Of a stretch of DNA of 64,000 nt, positions 11,278 to 22,240 are shown piece by piece. Source of the DNA: Eonycteris spelaea (Eukaryota > Chordata > Mammalia > Chiroptera > Pteropodidae); contig PUFA01000082.1 of the NCBI GenBank assembly GCA_003508835.1, positions 1,054,001-1,118,000 of the forward strand, read 5' to 3'. Position 1 is the stretch's first letter. Every line of letters begins with the position of its first letter. Both the position numbers and the translations under genes were made by a program. The notes beneath the pieces were generated by a model, which was not told the origin of the DNA, made no database searches, and worked only from the letters and a program-made list of their open reading frames with translations.

Positions 11278-11760
11278 GTCCTGGTGGGAGTGGCTGCTTT
11301 CTAGAGGGTGGTGGGGGAGGGGTGTGCCCCAAAGAGTCAGGCATCCCCTCCTCTCGCCCCACCCAAAATATCTGCTGAGCAGCCACCCATGCGGTGCGTC
11401 TGGAAAACTGTCAGATGCGCCCGACCCGGTGGCTTCTGATCTGGGCTCGCACGTCGGCCAGGCTCTGGCCTGCGCGAAGGGTCAGTCTGGAGGCTTCGGG
11501 CTTCCCGCTGGGGTCTTCGTCCACAGAGCCGCTTCTGATCCTGGCGCTCGCTGCGTTTCAGAAACGGTGCCGGCGTTTGCGTTCCCGTTTTTGTTTTTCA
11601 AGAAGGTAACGTCACCTAGAGAGGATGGTGGTTACGTATAGCTGGAGGCAGTGGCTGTGTTCTTCATCAAAGCCCCCATGTTAGCCGCAGCTCGAGCTGG
11701 TAACCGAGAGGGTCAGCCAGGAAAGTCATCGCAGGCTTGCCTGTGGACAACGTGGGAAGG
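11278..11760. other. Unassigned intronic sequence
   Basis: GC-rich unique sequence with a few CpGs. No recognised element. Confidence 0.4.
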
Positions 11761-11822
11761 GTGTGTGTGTGCGCGCGTGCACACACGCGCGTGCATGTGC
11801 ACATGCGTGTGTGCATGCACAC
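11761..11822. repeat. 62-bp strictly alternating purine-pyrimidine tract (Z-DNA candidate)
   Basis: Every odd position is a purine and every even position a pyrimidine from 11761 to 11822, mixing GT, GC, AC and AT steps (for example gtgcgcgcgtgc, then 'gtgcatgtgcacatgcgtgt'). GC and GT/AC steps dominate, the composition that favours left-handed DNA. Confidence 0.9.
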
Positions 11823-13349
11823 CCAAGCACTGAGCGGTTTGGACACAGCCTGGCAGGCAAGGAGGGGCGGTGACCTGGGCTCCTTCGCACGCAGCAGGCT
11901 GCTTTGCAGCCTTGTTTACTTTCCCGGAGCGGGAGGTCGCGTCCCTGTGTGGGAGGCCTGGGGTGACAGAGCCCACCCAGCTGCCCCTGCTCGTTCCCTT
12001 GTTCATCTCCGCCAGCCCTGGGTCGAGTCCGGCTCCCATGTCGAAGGCCTGGCTCCTGCTGGGTCTTCCTCAAGCCGGTTGAGTTTTACATTTGCCATTC
12101 AAGCAGGGGGCCCCAAATGGCAGTCACTTACAGACATCAGAAGGGCCATGCGTGTGGGCGCCTCGCTCCTCGGGGCGGGAACGGGGTGGGAGGGGGGGGA
12201 GGGGCGGTACTTTACAAACAACCAGAAACGAGATCTCGCTGAGTCAGTGCCTGCAGAGTAAAGGCCTGAAAAGCTACGACGATGAACAAGTTACAGTTCA
12301 CGGGAGGCGTGGAAGGAACTAAACGCCATCAGCCCGCCCTGGCCCGCCCGCCGGCTCTGCACACCTGTCCCCAGACCCTCCTGCGCTCCCTCCGGACCTC
12401 GGTCCCAGTCCCCAAACCTTTGCCCATTTTGTCTTCTCAAGTACCACTTGAGTTTTTAGAATCCACCTCAAAATGTATCTCCTGGAGCCCCGGGGAGGCC
12501 TCAGGTCTGCGGCTGTCACCCCTGTGCCGGGCAGGACGCCCGCCCCCTCCCTCCCCTCCCCCGTGCTGGTCTCCGTGGTTATTTCCACGTGAGTTCCAGG
12601 AACGTGCCCTGTGAGCAGCGCAGTCTTTACACTTGTGTGCTTTGGGGGCCTCCCCTTCAAGTGGGGGCATGCGGCAATGCTACCAGCCACAGAGCAGCCG
12701 GTGTGAGCTGGTCTGTTCAGGTGCGACCGAGACAGTGGAGGTACCTGAAAGTCCCTCCTGTCCCTCCTGTCCCTCCGTGGGCCTCCAGCACCAGCAGTCT
12801 GCCAGCTGTTCACGGTTAACTGGCTCTGTAAGCGACAGGGAGCCTTGGCGTGGTGGCCTCAGGAGCATGGCGGAGGTAGAGTTGTTTTTTATTTATTCTT
12901 CCCTGGAGTGTGGCGAGCCGAACTCCACAGAGGAGAACCTGAGTTTCAGCTCCATTTTTCGTATCGTATTTTCCCCATTCTGACGTTAACGCCAATGTCT
13001 TTACTTCACACTAGAAGCGAAGAGGCGAAGCTCGATATTTATTCTTTTATTGGTTTTTGCTTTGAAATTATTGTAGGAAATGATACCTGGTTCGAATAAA
13101 CACCAGAGTAAACAGGGCATCGCTGGGAAGAGGAGAGATGCTCTCCTTGTGCGAGTCCTTGTCTTCAGATGCTCAGTAAGTGTGTGCGGAGCAGTTCTTC
13201 TCTGCCTGTGCAGAGATGCGCTCAGGGAAGAAACGAGGGCATGGTTTAAAAGGCCCCGGCTTTGTGGCTCCGAAACCTACGTTGCCTTGACGTGGATTCT
13301 GGACACCACAGAGCCACCTGTGTCCGGTATGACCAGCAGTGAGGCCTGG
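11823..13349. other. GC-rich unassigned intron with a G-rich run
   Basis: It contains a G-quadruplex-type run at 12183-12204 and a short 10-bp tandem (gtccctcct x3) near 12752-12777. No gene or named repeat. Confidence 0.4.
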
Positions 13350-13445
13350 GCGCCAGGGGACTTGAATTCTAGTCTCAGGTCTGGCCTGCTCTTGTGCGGT
13401 CCCAGGCAAGTCCCTCCCGGCTCTTCCTCTGTACAAGCAAAGGGT
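13350..13445 (+). mobile_element. MIR SINE relic, plus strand
   Basis: Core text 'gacttgaattctagtctcag', 'cggtcccaggcaagtccctc' and 'cttcctctgtacaagcaaag' follows the MIR core order. Partial copy. Confidence 0.6.
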
Positions 13446-13479
13446 TCAGCTGGTTTGTGCCATCGGACAGACAGACAGA

Positions 13480-13700
13480 CAGACAGAGTGCTCTCTGGAG
13501 CCTGTCGCTTTGCCAGGACCTGGGGATGAAACGCTAACCAGGTGGTCCCTGCACCCAAGAAACTCAGAGTCCTGGTGAGAAAGAGAAATAAGGAATCAAG
13601 GAGTGCGGAAAGGGGCGCGGAGGGGCCAGGTGCCCAGGATGCATCGGTGGCAGTAATGAGCTGGAAGTGTCACTCAGGCAAGACTCCGTGGAGTGGGTGG
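13480..13700 (-). mobile_element. Probable L2 LINE fragment, minus strand
   Basis: 'gccaggacctggggatgaaa', 'ggtccctgcacccaagaaac' and 'tcagagtcctggtgagaaag' resemble the complement of the L2 3' region. Weak and short. A TCTG/CAGA microsatellite (cagacagacagacagacag) lies just left at about 13467-13489. Confidence 0.45.
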
Positions 13701-15479
13701 CACTTCGGCCGAGCCGAAGGGAAGGGCGTTTGTCAGACACGGGATGCTTCCCAAGGTCGCTTTACGATTGGAACATTGAGTCTAATCAAGGTGTGTTTCC
13801 CTGGGTCCCATCCCCCATCCTGTCCTGGTCTGAAGGGCAGGGGCTTTGAAGTAGAGCCTTCCCCACTCTGGCTGGGTGCGAACCTTCAGGAAGGCTGTTA
13901 TTCCCTCGATTCCTGCCCATTGTTCACTTTGCCTGTCCCTGCTTCTCGTCCTTCTTTCCCAGCCGTCACAGCATCTAAGTCCTGCTGGAACACAGTTAAT
14001 TAGACGTGACCTGGCAGTCGTAGTTTGCACAAGAGATGGGTTCCTGAAGATCTCTTTGGCTTAACACTCACGTAATTTGAGATTTTTTTCCATAGGAATG
14101 AATTTATGGAAAGGGAGATGTGGTCTTCGAAGGCACGAAACTACAATCTTTAATGGTCTTGCTTGCTTGTTTTGAGCAAAATGTTAAAAAAAAATACATA
14201 CTGATAGACACAGGCTACTAGTGTTTTGTAATCTCTTTCTTTCCAAAGTTATTAAATTTCCAATGTTTTCCAACACTGGCCCTAGCATCTACCTCTTAAT
14301 GAACACGTAAGCATTTCTATAGAATGTTTTTCAAAGATTGTAAGTTATAGTAGCTGTAAATATGTAAATAACAACATGGTCATTGCCAAAATCAGTTACA
14401 TGTGTTCTGAGACGTGAAATGAACATTTTGGCCATAGGGTGCTGGTGCAAAGGATGGCCGGGGTTTCCACGTACCTGGGGAAGTAGCAGTGAATACTAGT
14501 ATTAAAAGGGGTTGGGGCAGGAGTGTAACGTGGCTGATGATTCACTTTCTGCCAACTTTAAAATGATATGGTTCTTGATTATTTCTTTTAATTTAGAGGG
14601 ATCTGAATTTTTGCACATAAAATGAAGCTCTAGTAACATTTTTATAATTGTACTACTTTGCATTCCCATACATTGAAATGCACATAAAATGCACCTGCTT
14701 TGTTTACCAATGTGTAAATGAATTGGGGGAGGAGGGAGAGAGGAAATGGACTGATGAGCAGATGTTTATGTAAAGCCATAGAGCATTCAAACTCAAGGGT
14801 CTATGGGGGGACAGTCAGCTCAGCTTCCTTTACAGACAAAGAAGTGGAGACCCCGGGAGGTAGAGTCCAGAGCCCGCACAGGGAATCAGATCATTTTTGT
14901 TTTGTTGTGTGGTATGGAATCGGCCTCGTAGCTCAGTGTGAACTTACAATGCCCATCACGGTGTCTGGGCTCCTAAAATTCCAGAAAGCAAGGGACTCCT
15001 GAGGTTGCCATTCTAACCCTCTTAGCTTCAGAGCGGGAGGCTTCCTAGGGGTAAGGAGAGGCCACCCCGTTTCCTGGAGAGGTGGAACCCGGGAGCGAGG
15101 GGAAGGAAGGGCTAACCCTGAACTCTGTTGGGCTGTTGGCTCCCAGCCACACCTCCCCCCAGGAGCTGAGTTTCCTCCTCTGAGGACTGAATGACAGATC
15201 AAGCTTTCCAGTAGCAGTGGGGAATGCATGTCTTAGGAACCCCAGGCCCCATAATAAAGGGGAGCATTTGAGGTGGTTGCATTAACCCAATTAAAGCTGA
15301 AAGTTGCTTGAGGAGGTAACCAATTACATCGAAAGTTTTTGCAAAGCTGGGCTGCACAGAGCTACTCAGCTTTGGCACGAGGTGGCCGTGGATCTGCCCT
15401 TGTCGCTTACGACTCAGATGACCTTTGACATGTTGCTTATCGACTCCCTTTCCTCACCTGTTACAGTACATACCCATAG
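13701..15479. other. Mostly unassigned intron
   Basis: Mixed GC, then AT-rich (14080-14720). A very decayed MIR-like stretch may lie at about 14820-14900. No coding exon recognised. Confidence 0.35.
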
Positions 15480-15590
15480 GAATTTTGTGAAAATTAAAAG
15501 CAGTCTTCGTTTCAGGTCCTTGGACCTATTTATTCAGTATGTTAGTTCCTGCCTTTATAAATAGGAATCATATGTCAGAAGCCGAACTGA
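15480..15590 (+). repeat. Local duplication, copy 1
   Basis: This 111-bp block ('gaattttgtgaaaattaaaa' to 'gccgaactga') recurs 557 bp downstream in direct orientation. The copies agree closely but differ mainly by single-base indels, such as ggtccttgg against ggtcttgg. It does not look like a known transposon. Confidence 0.88.
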
Positions 15591-16036
15591 TAAAAATGGC
15601 TTTCCCAACTAGAAATGAGAAATTTTACCATCAGACAATTAGAGTTTCGACGTGATATACTGTCTCAAATTAAATTCGGCTGCTCGTGAGAAACTGGTAA
15701 ATCTGTGTCTGAACAAGAATGGATTCGACATGTCCCTGGGTTTTTTCTGATCTCGAAAAGCTACCGAAACCATTTTTTAGAACTTTTTCTTTTTATTATT
15801 TTAGAAAGTAATTTTAAAGTACTGTTTGTATGGTTCTCGGAGGTCTCCTCCCTGGAAATCCCCGCCCCCTCCCTCCTCCTTCCTGCCCTCTCTCTGAAGC
15901 CATGGGGGCATTTGTCAATGCGCCCAACACACACGGTATGTTTAATTTGCCTTCTTTGACTGCTGGAGTGGTTGATGGCCATTTTACTGTCTTCTGTGTT
16001 AAAGTCCTTTGCTGCCCTTTGCGGGGGCCATCTGCT
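15591..16036. other. Spacer between the duplicated blocks
   Basis: Unique sequence, AT-rich left and C-rich near 15850-15900. No element recognised. Confidence 0.45.
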
Positions 16037-16156
16037 GAATTTTGTGAAAATTAAAAGCAGTCTTCGTTTCAGGTCTTGGACCTATTCATTCCAGTATGTT
16101 AGTTCCTGCCCTTTATAATATAAGGAAATCATATGTACAGAAGCCGACAGAACTGA
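16037..16156 (+). repeat. Local duplication, copy 2
   Basis: Direct repeat of 15480-15590, about 120 bp, with extra bases spread through it (tttataatataagg against tttataaatagg; atgtacagaag against atgtcagaag). Sequence to either side is unrelated, so the duplicated unit is bounded sharply. Confidence 0.88.
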
Positions 16157-17794
16157 CTTTCACGGTTTTCTGTAACGTGTAATGTGTGATCCCAAGATGC
16201 TTTCTCAGCTCATCCCCCTCGACAGATGCGTATTAACGGAAACGCCCGGGGAGGTAGCCTGTGGTGAGCACTCGTCTTCAGCCCCCATTGCGCCTGACAG
16301 CTTCTCCCCTTGGTGTGGTCCAGAAGGGTTCTAATGGGAGGCTGGGAAGAGGCCGGCGCGTCCAGTCGGCGGCCGTGCACATCCCGCCACGGTGACGTTT
16401 GTCTCTATATGTGTTTTCATGCCACTCGCAACAATACCAGGCCACCAGGGCGTAAAAGTTGGCACAGCCTGGTTCCAGAAAGACTGTTCCTTAAAACGCG
16501 TCAGACAACAAAGACTGGTGAAGGGTTCTCTCTTTTTGTGTAAGAGATGGGAAAATTTTCTTAGGACATGAAAAGGGGGAAAAATAGATGTTGGTGGGGT
16601 CTAGCAGGATTTAAGGAAATGCAGTCGGTAATAAAGAGACTTAAGGGGACCTTTCGGGAATGCCAGAGTCGTTTATTTGTGCTCACTTTATTAATTCTCT
16701 GGTTGACTTGCAGTTTTTTAGAAGGGCACCGTTCTCTAGCTCCCTGGTTGAACTTGAAGAGTCTCTTCTGTGGCATCTGCCTTGGGCTGGTCTTCTTCTT
16801 CCTGTAGGAGGGGTTTCAGCAGTTGGGAGCCTTGCTCGCCCTCAGGCTCATGGATGGGGAAGGGGCTTCATTACCTCCCTCCCCCGCATTCTCAGCAGCC
16901 TCAGAGCGGTCCCCTTTCCTCCCCACCCCCGACATGGTGACTGTGAGACCCACCGTACACCACGGTCAGCTGGCTGAGAGGGTTGGTTTCACTCTGAAGA
17001 CCTGTGGGCAGAGCTAATGGCCGTGTTAGTTAGGAACTTGGGAACTGGGACATGGAGGCCTCCAGCCCGGGCAGACATTAAGCTTTACTTGCTGGTCCCC
17101 AGGGTGTGGGGAGGGGCTGGGCAGTGCATGCTGGCTGGGGGACACTGAGCCACTTGGGGCAAGCACCCTCAGCAGCCCGCCCAGGAGCGTGCTTCTGTGT
17201 GGGACAGGGTACATACTTCCCTTCCTATGAATGGTAGTTCATAATACTTTTGGGTCACAAACCCCTTGGAGAATCTGTGGACCTTCTCCCCACAGACTGT
17301 GAGGCCCATAGCACCCAGGGCCGAAGCCTCAGCTGAGCCTCCAAGCAGCAGGGGACCAGAAGCAGATTGCCGTCAGGGAGGGGGGCTGCCTCAGTGTCCC
17401 CACCTCCTCCCAGACCTGTGGCTCCTCCGGAGGAGAGGCTGAGCTCTCTGCTCATTTGTAGAGCAGCAGCAATTGATACCCCTTGGCTCAGTTTACCCGT
17501 TTTCCTAGGGCCTGACCCAGAGGGTCTGTTCAAGAATTCTTCTCATCCAAAAAGTGACTGTACAAAGCTTGGGTTACATTTAGACAGCGCTGAGCTCCGT
17601 CGTCTGGTACAGTGTGGCAAGCATGCTCTCCACGAAGGGAAGAAGAGGGTCACAAAAGCCAAACCAATGGAAACTTCCGGTTGAAAGAGCCAAGAACTGT
17701 CCAGAACAAGTGCTACAGGCACAAGCTGTTGCCACTGAGTTAGAGGTATAGCTGGAGTGTGGAAATGCCTCCCCCCCCCAGGGTCCCTAGTTGG
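16157..17794. other. Unassigned intronic sequence
   Basis: Moderate GC, a C8 run at about 17771 and several T runs at the right end that lead into an L1 tail. No coding or RNA gene recognised. Confidence 0.4.
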
Positions 17795-18810
17795 TGCATT
17801 TCTGCTTTTTTTTTTCCTAATTTTTTTTAAAAAATAATAGTTTCAAGTATACAGTTCATTGGTTAGACATTGATATAGTTTATGAAACATCCTCCTAACT
17901 GCTCTTTCTCTCCTCTGGCTCTCTACCCAGCCATTGCATCACTGCTGACTGCATCCCCTATGCCGTGCTCCCCATCCCCGTGACCATCTATCAACTACTG
18001 ACTTGTACTTCTTTGACCCTTTGCCCCATTCCTCCAGCCCCCCCCCCCCCGAGCCCTCTCCCTTCTGGCTGTCACCAGATTGTCCTCTATATTTGTGAGT
18101 CTGTTTTTGATTAGTTTGTTCTTTTTGTTCCTTAGATCCTGCGTATAAGTGAAATTGTATGGTATTTATCTTTCTCTATCTGACTTATTTCACTCCGCAT
18201 AATCACCTCTAGGTCTCTCCAAGCCATTGAAAATGGTAGGATTTCACTTTTTTTTAATGGCTGAGTAGTAGTCCATTATATACAGGAACCATATCTTGGC
18301 TATTGTAAGTTGTGCTGTCATGAACATAGGGGTGCATTGATCTTTACAATGTATTGTTTTGCTTTTCTTTGGATAAATACCCAGAAGTACAATTGCTGGA
18401 TGAAAAGGCAGATCCATTTTTAATTTTTTGAGAAACCTCCAGACTGTTTTGCATAGTGGCTGTACCAATGTGCAATCTCACCAACAATGGATGAGGGGTC
18501 CCTTTTCTCCACATCCTCGCCAACACTTGTTGTTCTTTGACTTATTGACAATAGCCATTCTGCAGGTGTCAAGTGACATCTCATTGTGCTTTAATTTGCA
18601 TTTCTCTGATGATTAGTGACCTTGAGCATCTTTTCATTTGTCTGTTGGCCATCTGTGTTTCCTCTTTGGAGAAATAGCTGTACAGGTCTTCGCCCACTTT
18701 TTATTGGATTGTTTGTCTTTTCCGTTGTTGAGTGGTATGAGTTATTTACAGTTTGGGATATTAACCTCTTACCGGCTGTATCATAGCACATAACTTCTCC
18801 CATCGTCACG
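17795..18810 (-). mobile_element. 5'-truncated L1, minus strand (relatively young)
   Basis: Read on the minus strand, it holds the L1 ORF2 C-terminus (clean over 18244-18468, including TIAKIWFLYIMDYYSAIKKK-type text), then a 3' UTR and a poly(A) tail seen here as T runs near 17805-17830. Further 5' parts (gttggccatctgtgtttcct, ttctccacatcctcgccaac) are also clear. It is truncated at about 18810 within ORF2. It is better preserved than the other L1 copies here, with several frameshifts and stops; no mobile capacity. Confidence 0.92.
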
Positions 18811-18829
18811 AAGTCTCAGGAGCGCTTCC

Positions 18830-18854
18830 GTCACGTGCTATGGCGTCACGTGAC
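18830..18854. promoter_or_regulatory. Two CACGTG E-boxes 15 bp apart, one a full GTCACGTGAC palindrome
   Basis: GTCACGTGCT at 18830-18839 and GTCACGTGAC at 18845-18854. The second matches the CLEAR/USF/MITF-TFE class of bHLH-zip sites exactly. Pairing suggests a possible enhancer, but function is inferred from motif alone. Confidence 0.4.
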
Positions 18855-20339
18855 AGCCCTCTCAGCGGCCGTCTCTCCAAACGTCAAAGAGCATCCTCAG
18901 AACTTGACAGCTCTTTGGGACTCACTAATTCTGCTGCATGTTTGGACGACATATGGCACAAGCCCTGGATGGGTGAGGCCCGAGTCCGGAAACCACGTTT
19001 CCGATCTTTTCCCTCTCTGCTGTACCACTCTCCAGCTCCCCAGCTTTGCCGTCTGCTTGGCAAAGTCAGAAGGATGGGCTGGCGGCCGTTGAATTCATTG
19101 GACCTTTCATGGCGGAAACACTGTCCAGAAATTCCGTCAGCATAGGCAGGCACGATGTCCTCTGCCTGAATCCCTGTCGGTGATCGCTCATGGAATATGT
19201 TTTTCCCAGATGTTTCTCCACCGTATGCCTTCAGGTTTGGACCACGATTTCCCCCAGAACCCAGGAACACTATTTTGTGTTTTGACTTCCTCTTTTTAAA
19301 ATTTAACTAAGAGTCATGTGTGCCGCTGGGCAGCCCTCAGGAACCCTCTGTTCTATTTTAAAATGAACTGAAAAGATTTTTATCTCGGAAGCGTGTGGCT
19401 TCAAGAAAACCGAAGAGACAATGTGAAAGTTTAACCACAGAAAATATACTTGGAAAAATGCAACTGGATGAGGGGGGTGGTGAAGGCATTCATTGGTCAA
19501 CGACGCATGGTATTTTTTAGCTTTTGTCAGTGAATTTTCAGAGTTTCATTAAAAAGTAGATCGTCACAACCGAGAAGTATGGAGTAGAAACAGGCAGCCT
19601 GCCTGGCGTTACTGACCTTCCGCGTGCATTCCCTGGAGGTTCGTTGCCTCACCCACCGGCTTGTCAGGAGTGTGTATCGGCGCAGTATGTCCAGTTCCAG
19701 AATACAATGGCCTCTCGGAAGTGGGGGGCGTGGGATTTTTGTGCGCCCCGCCCTCTTCTCATGGGGAGCAGGTTACTCCCTGGGCGTAACCTGGAATTTT
19801 AGGAAGATTCTTTTTTTTTTTCGCAAACAAAAGCTTTGCCTTGGCTTTATTGAAACGAGCCTAGTGAAGACTGTCTTTGTTCGGCACGAAAGTATTTCGA
19901 AATGACAGGAGCAGGCCTCACCATTCAGTGGCAACACTGGTTAACAGGGACTCTGGGAGCCCAAACAGTGCCCCGTGTGGAACCGACCCGTGGAGATTGT
20001 TGTTAGTCAAGTGCAATTGGGAAGCAGGGCCCAAAAGAAATGTTCTTGTTTGTTTGTTGTTTTTTTTTTTTTTAAATTTTTTTTAGGGCAACTTAAAGTA
20101 TTTGTCAGGTGGCCCCAAGTTCAAAATGAAAGTTAAGCATCTTTAGATTCACATTCAACTAATTCATGTAGAACACGTACCGTGCCCCCCTCCTGTTGTG
20201 CGGTGCGTGTTTACGTGTTTTTCTTATTCAGGTCTCAAAACGATCTGGTAGAATGGATCATTGCCAGCCTTGTTGTTCTTGATTTTGGGTCGCGAAGGGG
20301 TGGCTCCCTCATTAGTCTAAACTCAAGCTGGGGGGTGTC
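18855..20339. other. Unassigned intronic sequence
   Basis: Mixed composition. A T-rich stretch at 20050-20085 may be a retrotransposon tail, but no body was recognised. A 128-residue minus-strand open frame (18884-19270) has no domain I know and no splice context. Confidence 0.35.
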
Positions 20340-20610
20340 CTGACTGGCCGGAGCTCCCGTGTGCCCCGACAGGCAGAGACCACCCCGGGGCCTGTGCCCC
20401 TTCCCTCGTGCCCCCATGTGCGTGGCCACGGCTTTTGTGGACGAGCGGCCACCTCCCGCTGCCCTGCCCGCACGAGTGCCCACGCCAGCCAGGGTGCTGT
20501 CCGTAGTTGTCTCTCCGGCAGGCCCTCGAATCGCTCCTGCCCCCCTGCTGCTGACCCTCGCTGAGAGGCGGCGTCTCCCCGGAACCCCTGAGCGGGTCTT
20601 CTCCCCAACC
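20340..20610. promoter_or_regulatory. Weak CpG-rich stretch
   Basis: About 24 CpGs in 300 bp by hand count with GC about 65%, so observed over expected is roughly 0.75. This meets loose island criteria only. No core promoter motif stands out. Confidence 0.3.
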
Positions 20611-20859
20611 TGGCGAGGCATCATCAAGCTAAATCGAGTTCCAGGTTTGCCAGGCTTTCTGAATTTCATCTAATGATGGTAATCGGGATCATTATTAAGA
20701 AGGTGAAAACAGATACAGCTGTTAACTCTATTCCACCAGGAAATCGTAGAGGGGCCTATCCGAGGTGCGGGCTTCACTGCGCTACCGTCGCGGGAACGGT
20801 CACGGGCTGGCAGGCTGCGTCTCATGCGTTTTCTGGGTCTGAAATTTACTACCTGGTGG

Positions 20860-20996
20860 CCCTGGTCAGATCAGGGAGCCTCTCGTGTCTTAGTTTCCTC
20901 ACCCGTAAAACCGTCTCAATAATATCAAGGTCATACTTTTTTTTTTTTTGTAGAGAGTACATGAAATATTTTCCGTGAAACTGCCTGAAACATAGG
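20860..20996 (+). mobile_element. MIR SINE relic, plus strand
   Basis: 'agcctctcgtgtcttagttt', 'cctcacccgtaaaaccgtct', 'aataatatcaaggtcatac' and 'ctgcctgaaacataggaact' follow the MIR 3' half in order. A T10 run has expanded inside it. Confidence 0.8.
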
Positions 20997-21080
20997 AACT
21001 TGATCCCCCCCCCCAAAAAAAATGTAAACTGTCATCTTCTCCCAGCAATCTCCCTGTCTGGCTCCTGCTGCTTTGAAAAC

Positions 21081-21108
21081 TGTGACCACCTCTGTGTGAC
21101 CACCTCTG
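21081..21108 (+). repeat. 14-bp exact tandem duplication
   Basis: tgtgaccacctctg is present twice head to tail, without mismatch. Confidence 0.9.
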
Positions 21109-22109
21109 TGTGTCTGGCAGGGCGGGCCTCCCCTCTGCATCTGTCTGCCCTGACCTGGCCTTCTAAGGGGCCGCATGATCACATGGCAGGAGCCCTCCCC
21201 ACCTCCGGGGAAGAACGCCTTCTGCTTTTTTTAGTGCCAGAGCACTTCGTGAAGGATAGTTGGTACCCCAGCAGTGTTTCCGGTGGAGAAAAAGAATCAT
21301 TTCTTCACGAACGCTGAGCGCTAATCCCTCAGGAGAAGGGAAAAATAAGTCAGCAGCTCCGGGGGCGACCCAGGACCCAAAAGCTCTTGATGAAGTTAAT
21401 GTTGTTCGCTTTTGTGCTCCTGAAGCCGTCTTCCTCCGGGGGCCTCCAGCTTGGGGTCAGAGTGTTCATGGGCTTGTTAATCAGCCTGCCTTAGTTTGTT
21501 TTTATTTCTCTCTCTTTGGGAAATAAAACATTTCTTTTTTCTTAAATACATGTGTAGCCTTTTTCTTTTCTAGTCAAACGCATCATATTTCCCTTTTGGG
21601 TAAGTGTATCATGTAGTATTTTTCAAATTATGGTGTGTTTCCTGTCGACGCCACACTGTTTTGTGAGTTTATGCCTGAAATAGTCTCCCTGTTCGAACTC
21701 ACACGCACCTCTGTCTAAACAACCGACTCTTTCTAACCTGTATTTATCCTCCGCTGTCGATTCGAAGAGGTTTAGGATGATGGGTATGTTGAAAACCAGA
21801 TCTTCCATTCCTCTTTCATCTTGGAGTAATATCATAAAAGAATATTTACTTGGTATTTCTTTTTCCTTTGCAAAAGGAAGAAGGTGGCCCTCCCCCGCCC
21901 CCGGGAATAGGAGGAAATGAACGATGGCATTAGGGTGAGGACAGGTGTGGCAGCACCGGAGAGAGCTGACTGCAGGGCTGGGAGCACCCTGAAATGAGTG
22001 TCTGCTATGCCCCCCACACACTCCCTTTAATTCTTTCCACTGCGTGACGATCTTTGCCATAAATCGTCTTGCGGTCACCACGGGCGGCATGAACCCAGGT
22101 CTGCTCAGG
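21109..22109. other. Unassigned intronic sequence
   Basis: Unique sequence without a recognised element. Confidence 0.4.
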
Positions 22110-22240
22110 TGACTCTGTTACAGGCAGTTCGGCAGGTGTTTGTCAAGTGCCAAGTCTGCAGCAGGAGCATCTGAGGCGCTGGGGATACACCAGTGACCGC
22201 ACCGCCTGCCAAGTCCCCTCGCCTGACCGTGGAGTCGGGT
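22110..22240 (-). mobile_element. L2 LINE 3' fragment, minus strand
   Basis: 'ggcaggtgtttgtcaagtgc' followed by 'ctgaggcgctggggatacac' and 'cagtgacc' is the complement of the L2 3' end. Short and diverged. Confidence 0.55.

Noticed and set aside
14920..14945. tRNA A-box-like text (cctcgtagctcagtgtg)
   Set aside because: No B box or cloverleaf follows, so it is not a tRNA gene.
18244..18468. Possible reverse transcriptase gene
   Set aside because: It is the C-terminal piece of L1 ORF2 in a 5'-truncated copy and not a functional gene.
18884..19270. 128-codon minus-strand open frame, considered as a processed pseudogene
   Set aside because: Composition looks protein-like, but I could not match it to any family, and no poly(A) tail or target duplication was seen. 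A protein search would decide.
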